Assembly: GCF_014357575.1 (NCBI RefSeq)
Contig: NZ_JACONW010000001.1
Location: 57,804 to 121,803, forward strand
From: Pseudomonas folii
Lineage (GTDB): Bacteria; Pseudomonadota; Gammaproteobacteria; Pseudomonadales; Pseudomonadaceae
DNA length: 64,000 nt
Reading direction: 5' to 3'
Positions 36,043 to 44,115 of this stretch are shown in pieces. The position numbers were made by a program, and so were the translations under genes. Numbering within the stretch: position 1 is the first letter of the stretch; each line of letters starts with the position of its first letter. Under the pieces are notes generated by a model that was not told the DNA's origin, did no database searches, and saw only the letters and a program-made list of their open reading frames with translations.

Positions 36043-36366
36043 ATGAACACTTCAGTCAATGCAAAAACCTACCCGAACGAGCTGCCTAAGTGGCTGGTTG
36101 TCACGGACTCCGGTGTGACCATCACCCTGTCCACGCCCAGTGAAATGAACGGCGTCAAGTCGGACAAGATCGTCATGCGCTCCCCGACTGTGCGTGAGGT
36201 GCGTGCTTGTCAGCAGGCGCACCCCAATGACGAGCTGGCCGTTGATGCAATGTTATTTGCCAGCCTTGCCTCCATTGGCGAAACCGACCTGATGGGCCTC
36301 ACGCTAAAGGACTATGAGCGCGTGAAGTCCGGCTACTTTCGCATGGTCGAAGAGGACGACGTTTGA
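36043..36366 (+). CDS. Tail assembly chaperone, gpE-like (zero frame)
   Basis: 107 residues ending EEDDV. The SDKIVMRSPTVREVRACQ and LKDYERV segments fit tail assembly chaperones encoded just before the tape measure gene. Its end reads GAC-GTT-TGA-C, where a shift of +1 (or -2) would join the next short frame; see the finding. Normally both the short form and a frameshifted longer form are needed for tail assembly. Confidence 0.85.
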   Translation: MNTSVNAKTYPNELPKWLVVTDSGVTITLSTPSEMNGVKSDKIVMRSPTVREVRACQQAHPNDELAVDAMLFASLASIGETDLMGLTLKDYERVKSGYFRMVEEDDV

Positions 36367-36385
36367 CCCTTCACTGTTGCGGCTG

Positions 36386-36478
36386 ATGGCAAAGCGTATG
36401 GCTAAGGAAACTGGGTTCTCCTTGGCCGAGATTGAAACGATGCCGTTTTTCGAAATGTGGTGGTGGCTCAGGGAATGA
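36386..36478 (+). CDS. GpE'-like extension, read alone or by frameshift
   Basis: 30 codons from an ATG: MAKRMAKETGFSLAEIET then an aromatic end (FFEMWWWLRE). This matches the short GpE/E' type peptide of P2-like phages. The frame is open back through the end of the upstream gene (reads ...TTFDPSLLRL), so it is more likely a frameshift extension than a free peptide. Confidence 0.75.
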   Translation: MAKRMAKETGFSLAEIETMPFFEMWWWLRE

Positions 36479-36516
36479 GCCGCTTTCCCCGTCGACGGTG
36501 ATCAAGGGGCGACAGC

Positions 36517-39147
36517 ATGGCGAAGGAATTAGCGCTTGGCCTGGTGATTGGTGGCGCAGTCAGCAAGTCTGTGGGAGCGGCGTTCAAGGACGTCGAGGGC
36601 CGCGTTAAACGTCTTGAATCGACGGCGGGCAAGGCCAGGGTTTTGCAATCCGTGATCGGTGAAACCAAGCGCCTGCAGGAAGAGTGGCGCAAGGCGCATT
36701 TGAGCGGATCTGCTACGGCCGAGGGGGTGCGGCGCAAACTCGACGCTAACCTTGAAAGCCTGAAACGACAGGGCGTTGAGGTCAGAAATCTTGGCAAAGC
36801 CTATGAGCAGGCCGGGCGGCAGGCGCGCAAAGCTGAACTCAAGTCGACCGGTCAGAGCCAGATGAAAGAGGGCGCTACCGGCTTGCGTAACACGGCGCTG
36901 GCCACCAGTGCGGCAGCGGCCACGATGATTGTGCCGACCAGGGTCAGCGCCGAGTTCGGGGCGGTGATTCGTGACATTGCGATCAAGGCAGGTGTAGCGG
37001 GTAAAGACGAAGAAAAAGAGATGGCCAAAACCATCATTGGCACTTCGCGGGATACCGGTCTGGCTCGCAACGAGGTTGCCGAAACGGTTAACGCCTTGGT
37101 CGGTGCCGGTATGGAGCTGAAGCAGGCCATGGCTTACGCGCCAGTGGCAGCCAAGTTCGTTGTAGGGCAGGGCGCTGGCGGTGCGGATACGGCCGCGATG
37201 ATCAACGCCTTGGGCCAGAACGCCAAGATCAATGACCCCAAAGACATGCAAAAGGCCCTTGAGGCGATTGCGTTTCAGGGCCAAGCGGGCAGCTTTGAAG
37301 CGGCTGATATGGCGCGTTGGTTTCCGACGCTGCTGGCAGGCATGGGCAAGCTGGGCATTACCGGCAATGACGCGGTCGCGCAGCTCGGTGCAATGCTTCA
37401 GGTCCAGATGAAAACCGCCGGTAGTTCGGACGAGGCGGCCAACAACCTCAAGAACTGGATGGAGAAAATCGGTTCTGGCGATGTGGTGAAGGCCTACAAG
37501 GATGCGGGCATTGATTATCAGAAGTCGATGCGCGGCGGCATGCAAAACGGCATGTCGACGCTGGAGGCCAGTTTTGCCCTGGCGCAGAAATACGTCGAGG
37601 CGACCGATCCGAAGAAAGCGGCTGAAATGGCTAAAGCCATGGCGAAGATCAGCAAGGAAGCTGACCCGACTAAAGCCAAGGCTATGATGAATGCATTCGA
37701 AGAGTCGATGCGTACCGGCGACCTGTTTGCGGACATGCAGGTTAAGGCAGCATTGACGGCCTACATGCAGAACAAGGATCTGTATCAGAAGCTTAAAAAG
37801 GACTCCGGCAACGCCTCGGGGATCTTGGACAAGAACCTGGACGAGCGGCGCGACGGATCTGCACAGATGTGGAAAGAGACCGGGCAGGCCATGGACGATG
37901 CCTTGCGCAGCGCTGGGGATGCTATTCGGCCGCTGACTGACACGCTGTCTACCGGTTTGACGGCTATCGCCAAGGGCGTTGCCGCTGTCAGCGATAAATC
38001 CCCCGCGCTGGTCACGGGTTTGCTGGGGGCGGGCGCTGCCATTGCAGGCATAAGCGCGGCCTACAACAGTTTCAAGATTGTTAAAGGCCTTATGAACATT
38101 GGGCGCGGCTCGATGATGGGTAATCCCAACGTCGTGCAGAAAGTGGCGGTGGTCAGTGGCCTCGGTGGTCTGGGCGGTGGTGGTCCGGATCTGGGCGGGG
38201 GGAGTGAAAAGACCAAGACCAAGGGTAAGCGTGGGTGGCGTCGGCGCGGTGCAGGCGTTACCGCCCCGGCCGCGAGTGATCCTGCTCCCAAGCCGCGCAT
38301 GCGGGTGTATGCCGGTGGCGGCCCTGCGGACGCCCCCAAGTCGCTCAGTGGCTGGAAGCCTCCGACGTCCGTGCCAAAGGCAAACGTTCCAGCTGTAGCG
38401 TCCATGGTCCCGTCTTCGTCCGGCCTCGGTGTTTTGCGGGGGGGGATCGGCAAGGGCAGCATTCCTGCGGCTTTGTTTGATGGGCTGATTGACGCCAAGG
38501 ACGTGTACGACAACGCCAAAACCAAGGACGAAAAAGCCGAGGGTTATGGCGAGGCCGGCGGCGGGTTCGTCGGTACGTTGGCCGGGGCTGCCGCCGGTGC
38601 GGCTATCGGGTCTGTTGTGCCGATCATTGGTACAGCTATCGGCGCGATGATCGGTGGTGCCCTGGGCAGTATGGGTGGCAAAGCATTGGGCGGTTCTGTC
38701 AGCAAGTCTTTGTTTGGTGGTCCGGAGGCGGTGGCCAGCAACACGGCACCGATAACGCCGCTGCTGATGAAAGACCGGCCGGGGCCTGCGGTGCCCAGTC
38801 TGGCAAGCATGGGCAGTTCATTCGGTCCAAACGGGCCGCTCGTTACGCGTAACTCGTCGTCGGCAATGCCGGGTCTTGCGGATGTGTCGAGCGCGCTCAA
38901 GGCTGCCGACACTAAAACGCCGGTCGCGACGCTGGCCGCTGCTGCTAAAGCGGCTCCGGAGAAGCCAGCGGCTCCGAAGATCGATCAGAAAATCACGTTA
39001 TCACCGACGTTCAGCATCACTGTGCAGGGTGACGCTAAAGATCCGGCCGCGCTGTTGAATCAGATGATGCCTGAAATTGAGCGACGCCTGGCTACGACTG
39101 CGCAGCAGGTTGCGCGTCGCGATATGAGCGATCAGCCGGTGTTCTAA
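36517..39147 (+). CDS. Tail tape measure protein
   Basis: 876 residues. Helical N-terminal part, conserved TMP core around residues 150-430 (TSRDTGLARNEVAETVNALVG), a hydrophobic segment near 495-515, and glycine/alanine-rich segments at 680-730 that are probable membrane-inserting parts. Sets tail length and may help DNA entry. Several long antisense frames here are shadows. Confidence 0.94.
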   Translation: MAKELALGLVIGGAVSKSVGAAFKDVEGRVKRLESTAGKARVLQSVIGETKRLQEEWRKAHLSGSATAEGVRRKLDANLESLKRQGVEVRNLGKAYEQAGRQARKAELKSTGQSQMKEGATGLRNTALATSAAAATMIVPTRVSAEFGAVIRDIAIKAGVAGKDEEKEMAKTIIGTSRDTGLARNEVAETVNALVGAGMELKQAMAYAPVAAKFVVGQGAGGADTAAMINALGQNAKINDPKDMQKALEAIAFQGQAGSFEAADMARWFPTLLAGMGKLGITGNDAVAQLGAMLQVQMKTAGSSDEAANNLKNWMEKIGSGDVVKAYKDAGIDYQKSMRGGMQNGMSTLEASFALAQKYVEATDPKKAAEMAKAMAKISKEADPTKAKAMMNAFEESMRTGDLFADMQVKAALTAYMQNKDLYQKLKKDSGNASGILDKNLDERRDGSAQMWKETGQAMDDALRSAGDAIRPLTDTLSTGLTAIAKGVAAVSDKSPALVTGLLGAGAAIAGISAAYNSFKIVKGLMNIGRGSMMGNPNVVQKVAVVSGLGGLGGGGPDLGGGSEKTKTKGKRGWRRRGAGVTAPAASDPAPKPRMRVYAGGGPADAPKSLSGWKPPTSVPKANVPAVASMVPSSSGLGVLRGGIGKGSIPAALFDGLIDAKDVYDNAKTKDEKAEGYGEAGGGFVGTLAGAAAGAAIGSVVPIIGTAIGAMIGGALGSMGGKALGGSVSKSLFGGPEAVASNTAPITPLLMKDRPGPAVPSLASMGSSFGPNGPLVTRNSSSAMPGLADVSSALKAADTKTPVATLAAAAKAAPEKPAAPKIDQKITLSPTFSITVQGDAKDPAALLNQMMPEIERRLATTAQQVARRDMSDQPVF

Positions 39148-39156
39148 GGAGGTGGT

Positions 39157-40002
39157 ATGACGTACTTGGAAAGCGCTCAGTCGGGTTTCAAATCGATGGT
39201 CAAAGCGGGTGAAGCTGGCCGCAAGAGCATGGATGGCATGCTTGGGCCTATCAATAGCGCTATAGGTGACATGACCGGCGCAGCGGATGAGCTTGAGGGT
39301 ATTCCCTTTGTCGGGCCTGCCATTGGCGCAAAGCTGAAACGCATTACCGGGGCCGTGAGCATGGCGCAGGCCAAGATCGGGCAGGCGGCCGCGATGTACG
39401 GCAAGGCAACCCGGGCAGCGGCTGCGCTGCAAGAGCGGGTGGGTGCCTTGGGCGAGCAGACGGCGCGATTCAAAAGCGCGGTCAACTCGGTGGCGGCCAA
39501 GATCAATCCGGACGGCGCGCCGCCGTTCTCGACAGCCGATATCGCGCCCAATGGCACGCCCGCGCCGGAGGCGGTGAAGCCGTTTCCTCATCTGCTTATC
39601 ATGCAGCCACTAACGCCTAATACGCCGCCGTACTTCTTCAACCTCGACACGGCCGCCTTTGATGAGTTGAGCCGTACCACGGCGTTCCGCTGGGCCAGTC
39701 AGGAGCGTCTGACGCGACGTCCGGCGCAGCAGGCGGTGGGTATGGGGGAAGAGAAAATCACCATCAAGGGGGCCATCTTCCCGGGCTTCAAGGGCGGTTT
39801 GAAACAGCTCAACACCCTGCGCAGCATCGGGCAGAAGCTTCAGCCGCTCATGCTGACCACGGGTTATGGCGAAGTCCTGGGCAATTGGTGCCTTGTGAAC
39901 CTCAACGAAGAACAGAGCGCGATGCTGCAAGGCGGCATCCCGCGCAAGCAGGCCTTTACGCTGGAGTTTGTGCGCTATGGCGACGACATGCAGAACGTCT
40001 GA
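39157..40002 (+). CDS. Tail protein U with an N-terminal extension
   Basis: 281 residues. The C-terminal 140 from FPHLLIMQPLTPN to FVRYGDD match P2 gpU; the first 130 are an additional helical, alanine-rich part. AAGGAGG precedes the ATG. Acts at the tail completion stage. Confidence 0.85.
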   Translation: MTYLESAQSGFKSMVKAGEAGRKSMDGMLGPINSAIGDMTGAADELEGIPFVGPAIGAKLKRITGAVSMAQAKIGQAAAMYGKATRAAAALQERVGALGEQTARFKSAVNSVAAKINPDGAPPFSTADIAPNGTPAPEAVKPFPHLLIMQPLTPNTPPYFFNLDTAAFDELSRTTAFRWASQERLTRRPAQQAVGMGEEKITIKGAIFPGFKGGLKQLNTLRSIGQKLQPLMLTTGYGEVLGNWCLVNLNEEQSAMLQGGIPRKQAFTLEFVRYGDDMQNV

Positions 40003-40183
40003 TGGTGATGTCCTGGACGTCATTTGTCAGCACTACTACGGGCATTTGATTGGCACGGTTGAGAAAGTGCTGGACGCCAATCAGGGCCTTTCGGATGAGC
40101 CTCAACCGTTTCGGGCCGGGTTGATTATCACGCTGCCTGACATCGAGGTGAGCACCGACACGGCCGTCACCCTCTGGGACTGA
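39977..40183 (+). CDS. Tail protein X (LysM-like)
   Basis: 68 residues: CRTSDGDVLDVICQHYYGHLIGTVEKVLDANQGL is the LysM-type gpX core. It starts 26 bases inside gene U in another frame; other starts would leave out the conserved DGDVLD. Confidence 0.85.
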   Translation: MATTCRTSDGDVLDVICQHYYGHLIGTVEKVLDANQGLSDEPQPFRAGLIITLPDIEVSTDTAVTLWD

Positions 40184-40204
40184 CGCTAATCCGCAACGCC
40201 AACC

Positions 40205-40226
40205 CCCCGCCCTGTGCGGGGTTTTT
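40205..40226 (+). terminator. Intrinsic terminator before gene D
   Basis: ccccgc / gcgggg stem, loop cctgt, then five T, followed by the ribosome site TGGAG of the next gene. Confidence 0.78.
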
Positions 40227-40243
40227 CATTTCTGGAGTTTGCC

Positions 40244-41284
40244 TTGAAGCCTGTCTACAAGATCGTCGCTAACGGTGTCGACATCACCGCACTGATCAAT
40301 GACCGCATGTTGATGGTGCGAACGATCGACAAGCCCGGAGCCAGTGCTGACGACTTTGAGCTGCGCCTCGATGACCGGGACGGGGCCATTAATCTGCCTA
40401 AACGCGGCGGGAAAACGGAGGTGTACTTGGGCTATGAGGGGCAGAAACTGGCACTGATCGGCCGCTATACCGTGGACGAAATCGAGGTGTCTGGCCCGCC
40501 TGACACCATCGTTGTGCGCAGCAAGTCCAGCGACACGCGCAGCAGCGCCAAGACCACACGCAGCGGTAGCTGGGAGGGCGTCAGCCTTGCCAAGATTGTG
40601 GCCGATATCGCGGCACGTAACGGCTGGAAACCTAAATGTAACGTGCAGACGCTTGTCGAGCGAGCCGACCAGTTGAGCGAGTCGGATCTGAACTTCATCA
40701 CGCGCCTGGCCAAGCAATACGACTGCACGGCCAAGGTCGCTGACGGCAAGTTGATCGTACTGCCGCGTCAGGGCGGCGTAAGTTCCAGCGGCAAAAGTTT
40801 GGGTGTGGTTGTGATCAACCGTAGCGATGTCAGTCGGTGGCAATTCCGCCTCGGTGACGACAACGTTAAGTCGGCGGTCAAGGCGTCATACGCGGACAAG
40901 AAAGGCCAGTTGGTGACGGTCAAGCTCGACAATGAGGACAGTACGGACGGCCTGCCGCCCATCCATACCGACCGACACATACACCCCAACAAGAGCGCAG
41001 CCGAGGCCGCCGCCAAGGCACGTCTGGCGGGGTTCAACCGATCCACGGCCGGGGTCCGGCTGGAAATGGCGGGTCGGACAGATCTGGTCGCCGAGCGCGA
41101 GATCGATGCCCGCGGCTTCAAGGTCGGTTTGGATGGCAGCTACCTGGTCGATTCGGTCGAGCAGGTGTTTACGCAGTCGGGCTGGACCACAACTGTCGAG
41201 TGCAACGGTGGCAAAAAGGGCAAGGCCAACGCCAAGGGCAAAAAGAAGAAAACCGACAAAGCGCTAAAGGTTGTCGCGCTGTAA
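40244..41284 (+). CDS. Late control / baseplate hub protein D (TTG start)
   Basis: 346 residues matching P2 gpD-like hub proteins: KIVANGVDITALINDRMLMV, LDDRDGAINLPKRGGKTEVYLGYEG, SESDLNFITRLAKQYDCTAKV. TTG 40244 is chosen because GGAG lies 6 bases upstream; an earlier start at 40214 would lie within the terminator hairpin. A very basic lysine-rich tail (KKGKANAKGKKKK) ends the protein. Confidence 0.88.
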   Translation: MKPVYKIVANGVDITALINDRMLMVRTIDKPGASADDFELRLDDRDGAINLPKRGGKTEVYLGYEGQKLALIGRYTVDEIEVSGPPDTIVVRSKSSDTRSSAKTTRSGSWEGVSLAKIVADIAARNGWKPKCNVQTLVERADQLSESDLNFITRLAKQYDCTAKVADGKLIVLPRQGGVSSSGKSLGVVVINRSDVSRWQFRLGDDNVKSAVKASYADKKGQLVTVKLDNEDSTDGLPPIHTDRHIHPNKSAAEAAAKARLAGFNRSTAGVRLEMAGRTDLVAEREIDARGFKVGLDGSYLVDSVEQVFTQSGWTTTVECNGGKKGKANAKGKKKKTDKALKVVAL

Positions 41285-41305
41285 CGAGTAAGCACATCAC
41301 CCACG

Positions 41306-41328
41306 CCGTCCTATGGACGGTTTTTTTT
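41306..41328 (+). terminator. Intrinsic terminator before the endolysin
   Basis: ccgtcc / ggacgg with loop tat and eight T, followed by TGGAGA and the endolysin ATG. Confidence 0.82.
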
Positions 41329-41342
41329 CGTCTGGAGAAACC

Positions 41343-41780
41343 ATGATTATCAGTGATAAGGATCGAGACATCCTCGCGCGCACGCTTTGGGGGGAGGCTC
41401 GTGGGGAAGGGTTAGCGGGGCAGATTGCCGTGGCCTGGTCCATTCGCAACCGCGTGGAGCTGGATTTGCACAACGATAGCAAACCGGATTGGTGGGGGGA
41501 GGGCTATACCGGCGTGTGCCAGAAGGCCTGGCAGTTCAGTTGCTGGAACAAGAACGATCCGAACTACCCATTTTTGAGCGGGGCAGTGCCGATCCCACCG
41601 GCTCAATTCGCTCAGGCCCGCCAAGCTGCAGCAATCGTCATTGATGGCAAGCAGCCCGATCCCACTGGCGGCGCAACACACTATTACTCAACCACGATGC
41701 CAAAAGCTCCGGACTGGGCGGCCATCGCCAAGCGAACGCTAAAACTCGGCCGTCACATCTTTTTCCGTGATGTGCCGTGA
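41343..41780 (+). CDS. Endolysin, SleB-type cell wall hydrolase
   Basis: 145 residues: ILARTLWGEARGEGLAGQIAVAWSIRNRV is the SleB/hydrolase_2 core with its catalytic Glu in GEARGE, and THYYSTTMPKAPDWA follows. No signal peptide, so it depends on the holin. It opens the peptidoglycan at the end of the lytic cycle. Confidence 0.9.
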   Translation: MIISDKDRDILARTLWGEARGEGLAGQIAVAWSIRNRVELDLHNDSKPDWWGEGYTGVCQKAWQFSCWNKNDPNYPFLSGAVPIPPAQFAQARQAAAIVIDGKQPDPTGGATHYYSTTMPKAPDWAAIAKRTLKLGRHIFFRDVP

Positions 41781-42271
41781 CGGCCGTCCTTAAACTGGTT
41801 CCCGCTTGGGTGTGGGTTCTGGTGGCGTTGCTGGTAAGTGTTGCCTATCTGGCCCTTCGCCTTGAAACCGAGAAGGCAATCCGCGATGCGGTCACGCTTG
41901 ATCGTGATGCCGAGCGGGAAAAGGCAAAGCAGCTCACCGCTGCCAATGAATCGCGAAAGAAAACCCAGAAGCTGCTGCTTGATCTCGACACGCAGCACAC
42001 TCAGGAACAGGCCAAAGCCGATGAAAAGAATAAGCCCCTGCTTGCTGCTGTCGCTACTGGCGCTCAGCGGGTGTACGTCAAAGCCAGTTGTCCCGCTGTG
42101 CGAACCGCCCCAAGCCCCACCGGCCAGCCTGATGAAGAGGGTAGAGCCGAACTTGACCCAGCGGTTGCAGAAAGAATTCTCCATACCGGAACAGACGGCG
42201 ACGACGCCATCCGGCAACTGAGCGCACTGCAGCAGTACGTCAGAACGGTTTGTCTCGGACAGGCCGAGTAA
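41777..42271 (+). CDS. Rz-like inner-membrane spanin
   Basis: 164 residues, GTG start overlapping the endolysin TGA. One N-terminal membrane helix (LVPAWVWVLVALLVSVAYLAL), then a long charged coiled coil. Pairs with Rz1 to fuse inner and outer membranes in lysis. Confidence 0.85.
   Translation: MTAVLKLVPAWVWVLVALLVSVAYLALRLETEKAIRDAVTLDRDAEREKAKQLTAANESRKKTQKLLLDLDTQHTQEQAKADEKNKPLLAAVATGAQRVYVKASCPAVRTAPSPTGQPDEEGRAELDPAVAERILHTGTDGDDAIRQLSALQQYVRTVCLGQAE
42021..42221 (+). CDS. Rz1-like outer-membrane spanin lipoprotein, nested in Rz
   Basis: 66 residues entirely inside Rz in the +1 frame: signal sequence KRISPCLLLSLLALSGC with a clean lipobox (LSGC), then a proline-rich mature part (CEPPQAPPASL). 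Nested out-of-frame Rz1 is the classic lambda arrangement. Confidence 0.88.
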   Translation: MKRISPCLLLSLLALSGCTSKPVVPLCEPPQAPPASLMKRVEPNLTQRLQKEFSIPEQTATTPSGN

Positions 42272-42393
42272 TCAAAAGGAGCGATCAGCCCGGATGCGTC
42301 AACATCCGGACTGAACGCCGAACCCGCAGCCCTTTTCCTGCAAGTCCAGCCAAGACTCCCGCTTCGTGCACAAAGCGGAGCGGAGTCTAGCAA

Positions 42394-42409
42394 CTGTTTA
42401 TCCATACAG
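42394..42409. promoter_or_regulatory. LexA box upstream of the phage methylase
   Basis: CTGT-ttatccat-ACAG, a perfect CTGT-N8-ACAG SOS box, ending 16 bases before the methylase ATG. It is in the right place to repress this gene until DNA damage. Confidence 0.78.
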
Positions 42410-42425
42410 TAAAGGTTTGCAATTA

Positions 42426-43220
42426 ATGTCCACACCTATCGTTCCATGGATGGGCGGCAAACGTCGCCTGGCCGACCGCCTCATTCCTCTTTTCCCGCCT
42501 CATGAATGCTATGTTGAAGTGTTCGCCGGAGGTGCGGCCCTCTATTTCATGCGTCCCCAGGCGGCTCCCGTTGAGGTTTTGAACGACATCAACGGCGACC
42601 TGGTGTCCTTGTACCGTGTTGTCCAAAATCACCTTGAAGAGTTTGTCCGCCAGTTCAAATGGGCGCTCAGTTCGCGCCAGGTCTTTGAATGGCAGAAGAT
42701 GACCCGTCCGGAAACACTCACTGATATCCAGCGTGCCGCCCGATTCTTCTACCTGCAGCACCACGCTTTTGCAGGAAAGATTTCTGGTCAGACGTTTGGC
42801 ACTGCGACTACTGCTCCGGCAATCAATCTGCTCCGGATCGAAGAAAACCTGTCTGCAGCGTGGCAACGGTTGTCCGGCACCTACGTTGAAAACCTGCCCT
42901 GGCTGGAATGTGCTGAACGCTATGACCGTCCCCACACCTTCCATTACATGGATCCGCCTTACTGGCAAACCACCGGCTATGGCGTCGACTTCCCCTTTGA
43001 AAACTACGAGCGAATGGCCGACTTCATGCGGCGTTGCAAAGGCAAGGTGATGGTCAGCATCAACGATCATCCGGACATTCGGCGGGTGTTCGATGGATTC
43101 CATTTTGAAACCCTGGACATTCGCTATACGACTACTAACCAGCGGCAAGGCGCGGCGGGGCTATCTGGTGAGCTGGTGATCATGAACTGGGAACCATCGG
43201 CTCTAGGCGGCCTATTCTGA
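42426..43220 (+). CDS. D12-class DNA adenine methyltransferase (Dam-like)
   Basis: 264 residues. WMGGKRRL (AdoMet motif I region of D12 enzymes) at 8-15, FAGGAALYF near 33-41, and the catalytic DPPY at 176-179. Probably methylates N6 of adenine in a short site such as GATC; the site cannot be read from the sequence. An orphan enzyme with no restriction partner beside it; may protect phage DNA or affect packaging. Start 42426 is the first ATG inside the conserved frame; an upstream start at 42366 would cross the LexA box. Confidence 0.9.
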   Translation: MSTPIVPWMGGKRRLADRLIPLFPPHECYVEVFAGGAALYFMRPQAAPVEVLNDINGDLVSLYRVVQNHLEEFVRQFKWALSSRQVFEWQKMTRPETLTDIQRAARFFYLQHHAFAGKISGQTFGTATTAPAINLLRIEENLSAAWQRLSGTYVENLPWLECAERYDRPHTFHYMDPPYWQTTGYGVDFPFENYERMADFMRRCKGKVMVSINDHPDIRRVFDGFHFETLDIRYTTTNQRQGAAGLSGELVIMNWEPSALGGLF

Positions 43221-43231
43221 GGGTGGCGGCA

Positions 43232-43256
43232 GGATCATGAAATCCTGCCTACCTCC
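43232..43256. repeat. Hairpin after the methylase gene
   Basis: ggcaggat / atcctgcc arms around catgaa. No T-run on either side. It may form the 3' end of the methylase mRNA or of the opposite small gene. Confidence 0.45.
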
Positions 43257-43257
43257 T

Positions 43258-43326
43258 TTACGTCAGTAGAATTTGCAGCAGCTTGACGACTTCTATCAAA
43301 AGCATGACTAGCAGCTCTTTGAGCAT
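43258..43326 (-). CDS. 22-residue hydrophobic peptide, possible type I toxin-like
   Basis: ATG-to-TAA frame encoding MLKELLVMLL, IEVVKLLQILLT: leucine, isoleucine and valine spaced by Lys/Glu, predicted to form one membrane or amphipathic helix. No strong ribosome site is visible upstream, as is often so in type I toxins. The neighbouring 43,330-43,500 has several hairpins that could be an antisense regulator. Only composition and context support it. Confidence 0.4.
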   Translation of the reverse strand: MLKELLVMLLIEVVKLLQILLT

Positions 43327-43469
43327 GGCGCGACACCCATGGTTCTGGTTGCCTGAGTCTTGGTCCCGGCAGCGTCTTATGCTAACGTCTCCTTGCTGAG
43401 TTAAGACGAAAAGCTAAACGCCGAAGGCTTAAACGTCCTCAGGATTTACGTTTATGCGCTTTCGCAAAT

Positions 43470-43502
43470 AAGGTGGGAGGGCTCGAACCCTTCCACCTTT
43501 TC
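43470..43502. terminator. Hairpin with T-arm-like loop
   Basis: aaggtgggaggg / cccttccacctt arms (one wobble pair) round ctcgaa, followed by tttt on the + strand. Likely a terminator; the loop looks like a tRNA T-arm, but no tRNA body is adjacent. Confidence 0.55.
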
Positions 43503-44115
43503 ATTAAAGCTGACTGCGTTCTTACAAAATCATTCGCGCACAGCGCACCCGTTAAGGTCGTTGGGTTGTAGTTGCGGCGAAGATTTAAGTCACCTTAATA
43601 AACTCCTATTCCGCCGTCAATATTTTTTCCAACTAGCTTTTTTGGATTGCACAATCCAATTTCTTTGCGGTCGCGTTGCATCCCTCCCATATGGCTACAT
43701 TAATTCGTGTTCCCTAATAAATGGTGAGTACGATCCAAATTACTTGGCCGAATCAAGGCCGCAGGGTACGGCTCCTTGGCATGCCCAGTATTCCGTTAAT
43801 TCGTTATTTCGTTATTCCTTCAAGAGGATAAAGCATCAAGGGGATAAAGCGTCAAAGGGATAAAGGGAAAAGTGGATTGAGTTTTCGCAGGCTTATGATG
43901 GTATAAACTTTCAAATTTATAAATTATGACTCTATAACTACATAAGTAAGTGCTAAATAGAGAGCAAGCCGCAACGTGAGGGCCGTCTCCAAATGGAAGC
44001 GGTTCAGCACATACTCAGGCAAAGTGCGTTAGACGCTAGCAATTGAATCGTTAATAGGCTTGAATGGATTTGGTCATCTACCCACTCAACAGCACAAATT
44101 TTAGCGGCTAAAATC
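43503..44115. other. AT-rich non-coding stretch with palindrome and 16-bp tandem repeats
   Basis: No convincing gene; a 100-codon + frame at 43,561 has no ribosome site or family. It holds a perfect palindrome TTGGATTG-ca-CAATCCAA at 43,642-43,659 and three imperfect 16-bp direct repeats with core ggataaag at 43,821, 43,837 and 43,853. Confidence 0.55.
43821..43868 (+). repeat. Three 16-bp tandem repeats (iteron-like)
   Basis: caagaggataaagcat, caaggggataaagcgt, caaagggataaaggga stand back to back with no spacing. The flank just left carries repeated cgttatt words. They could bind a regulator or replication protein, or be chance expansion. Confidence 0.6.

Noticed and set aside
36529..37545. 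338-codon antisense frame in the tape measure gene
   Set aside because: Shadow frame of the tape measure gene; no start signal or family.
43470..43502. Possible tRNA 3' part (T-arm-like hairpin on the minus strand)
   Set aside because: The stem closes on itself as one hairpin; no D-arm, anticodon arm or acceptor 5' strand can be found.
43561..43863. 100-codon frame in the AT-rich spacer
   Set aside because: No ribosome site, no recognisable family, ends inside the tandem repeats.
43821..43868. CRISPR-like repeats
   Set aside because: Repeats are contiguous, without spacers, and only 16 bp. No cas gene is in the window.
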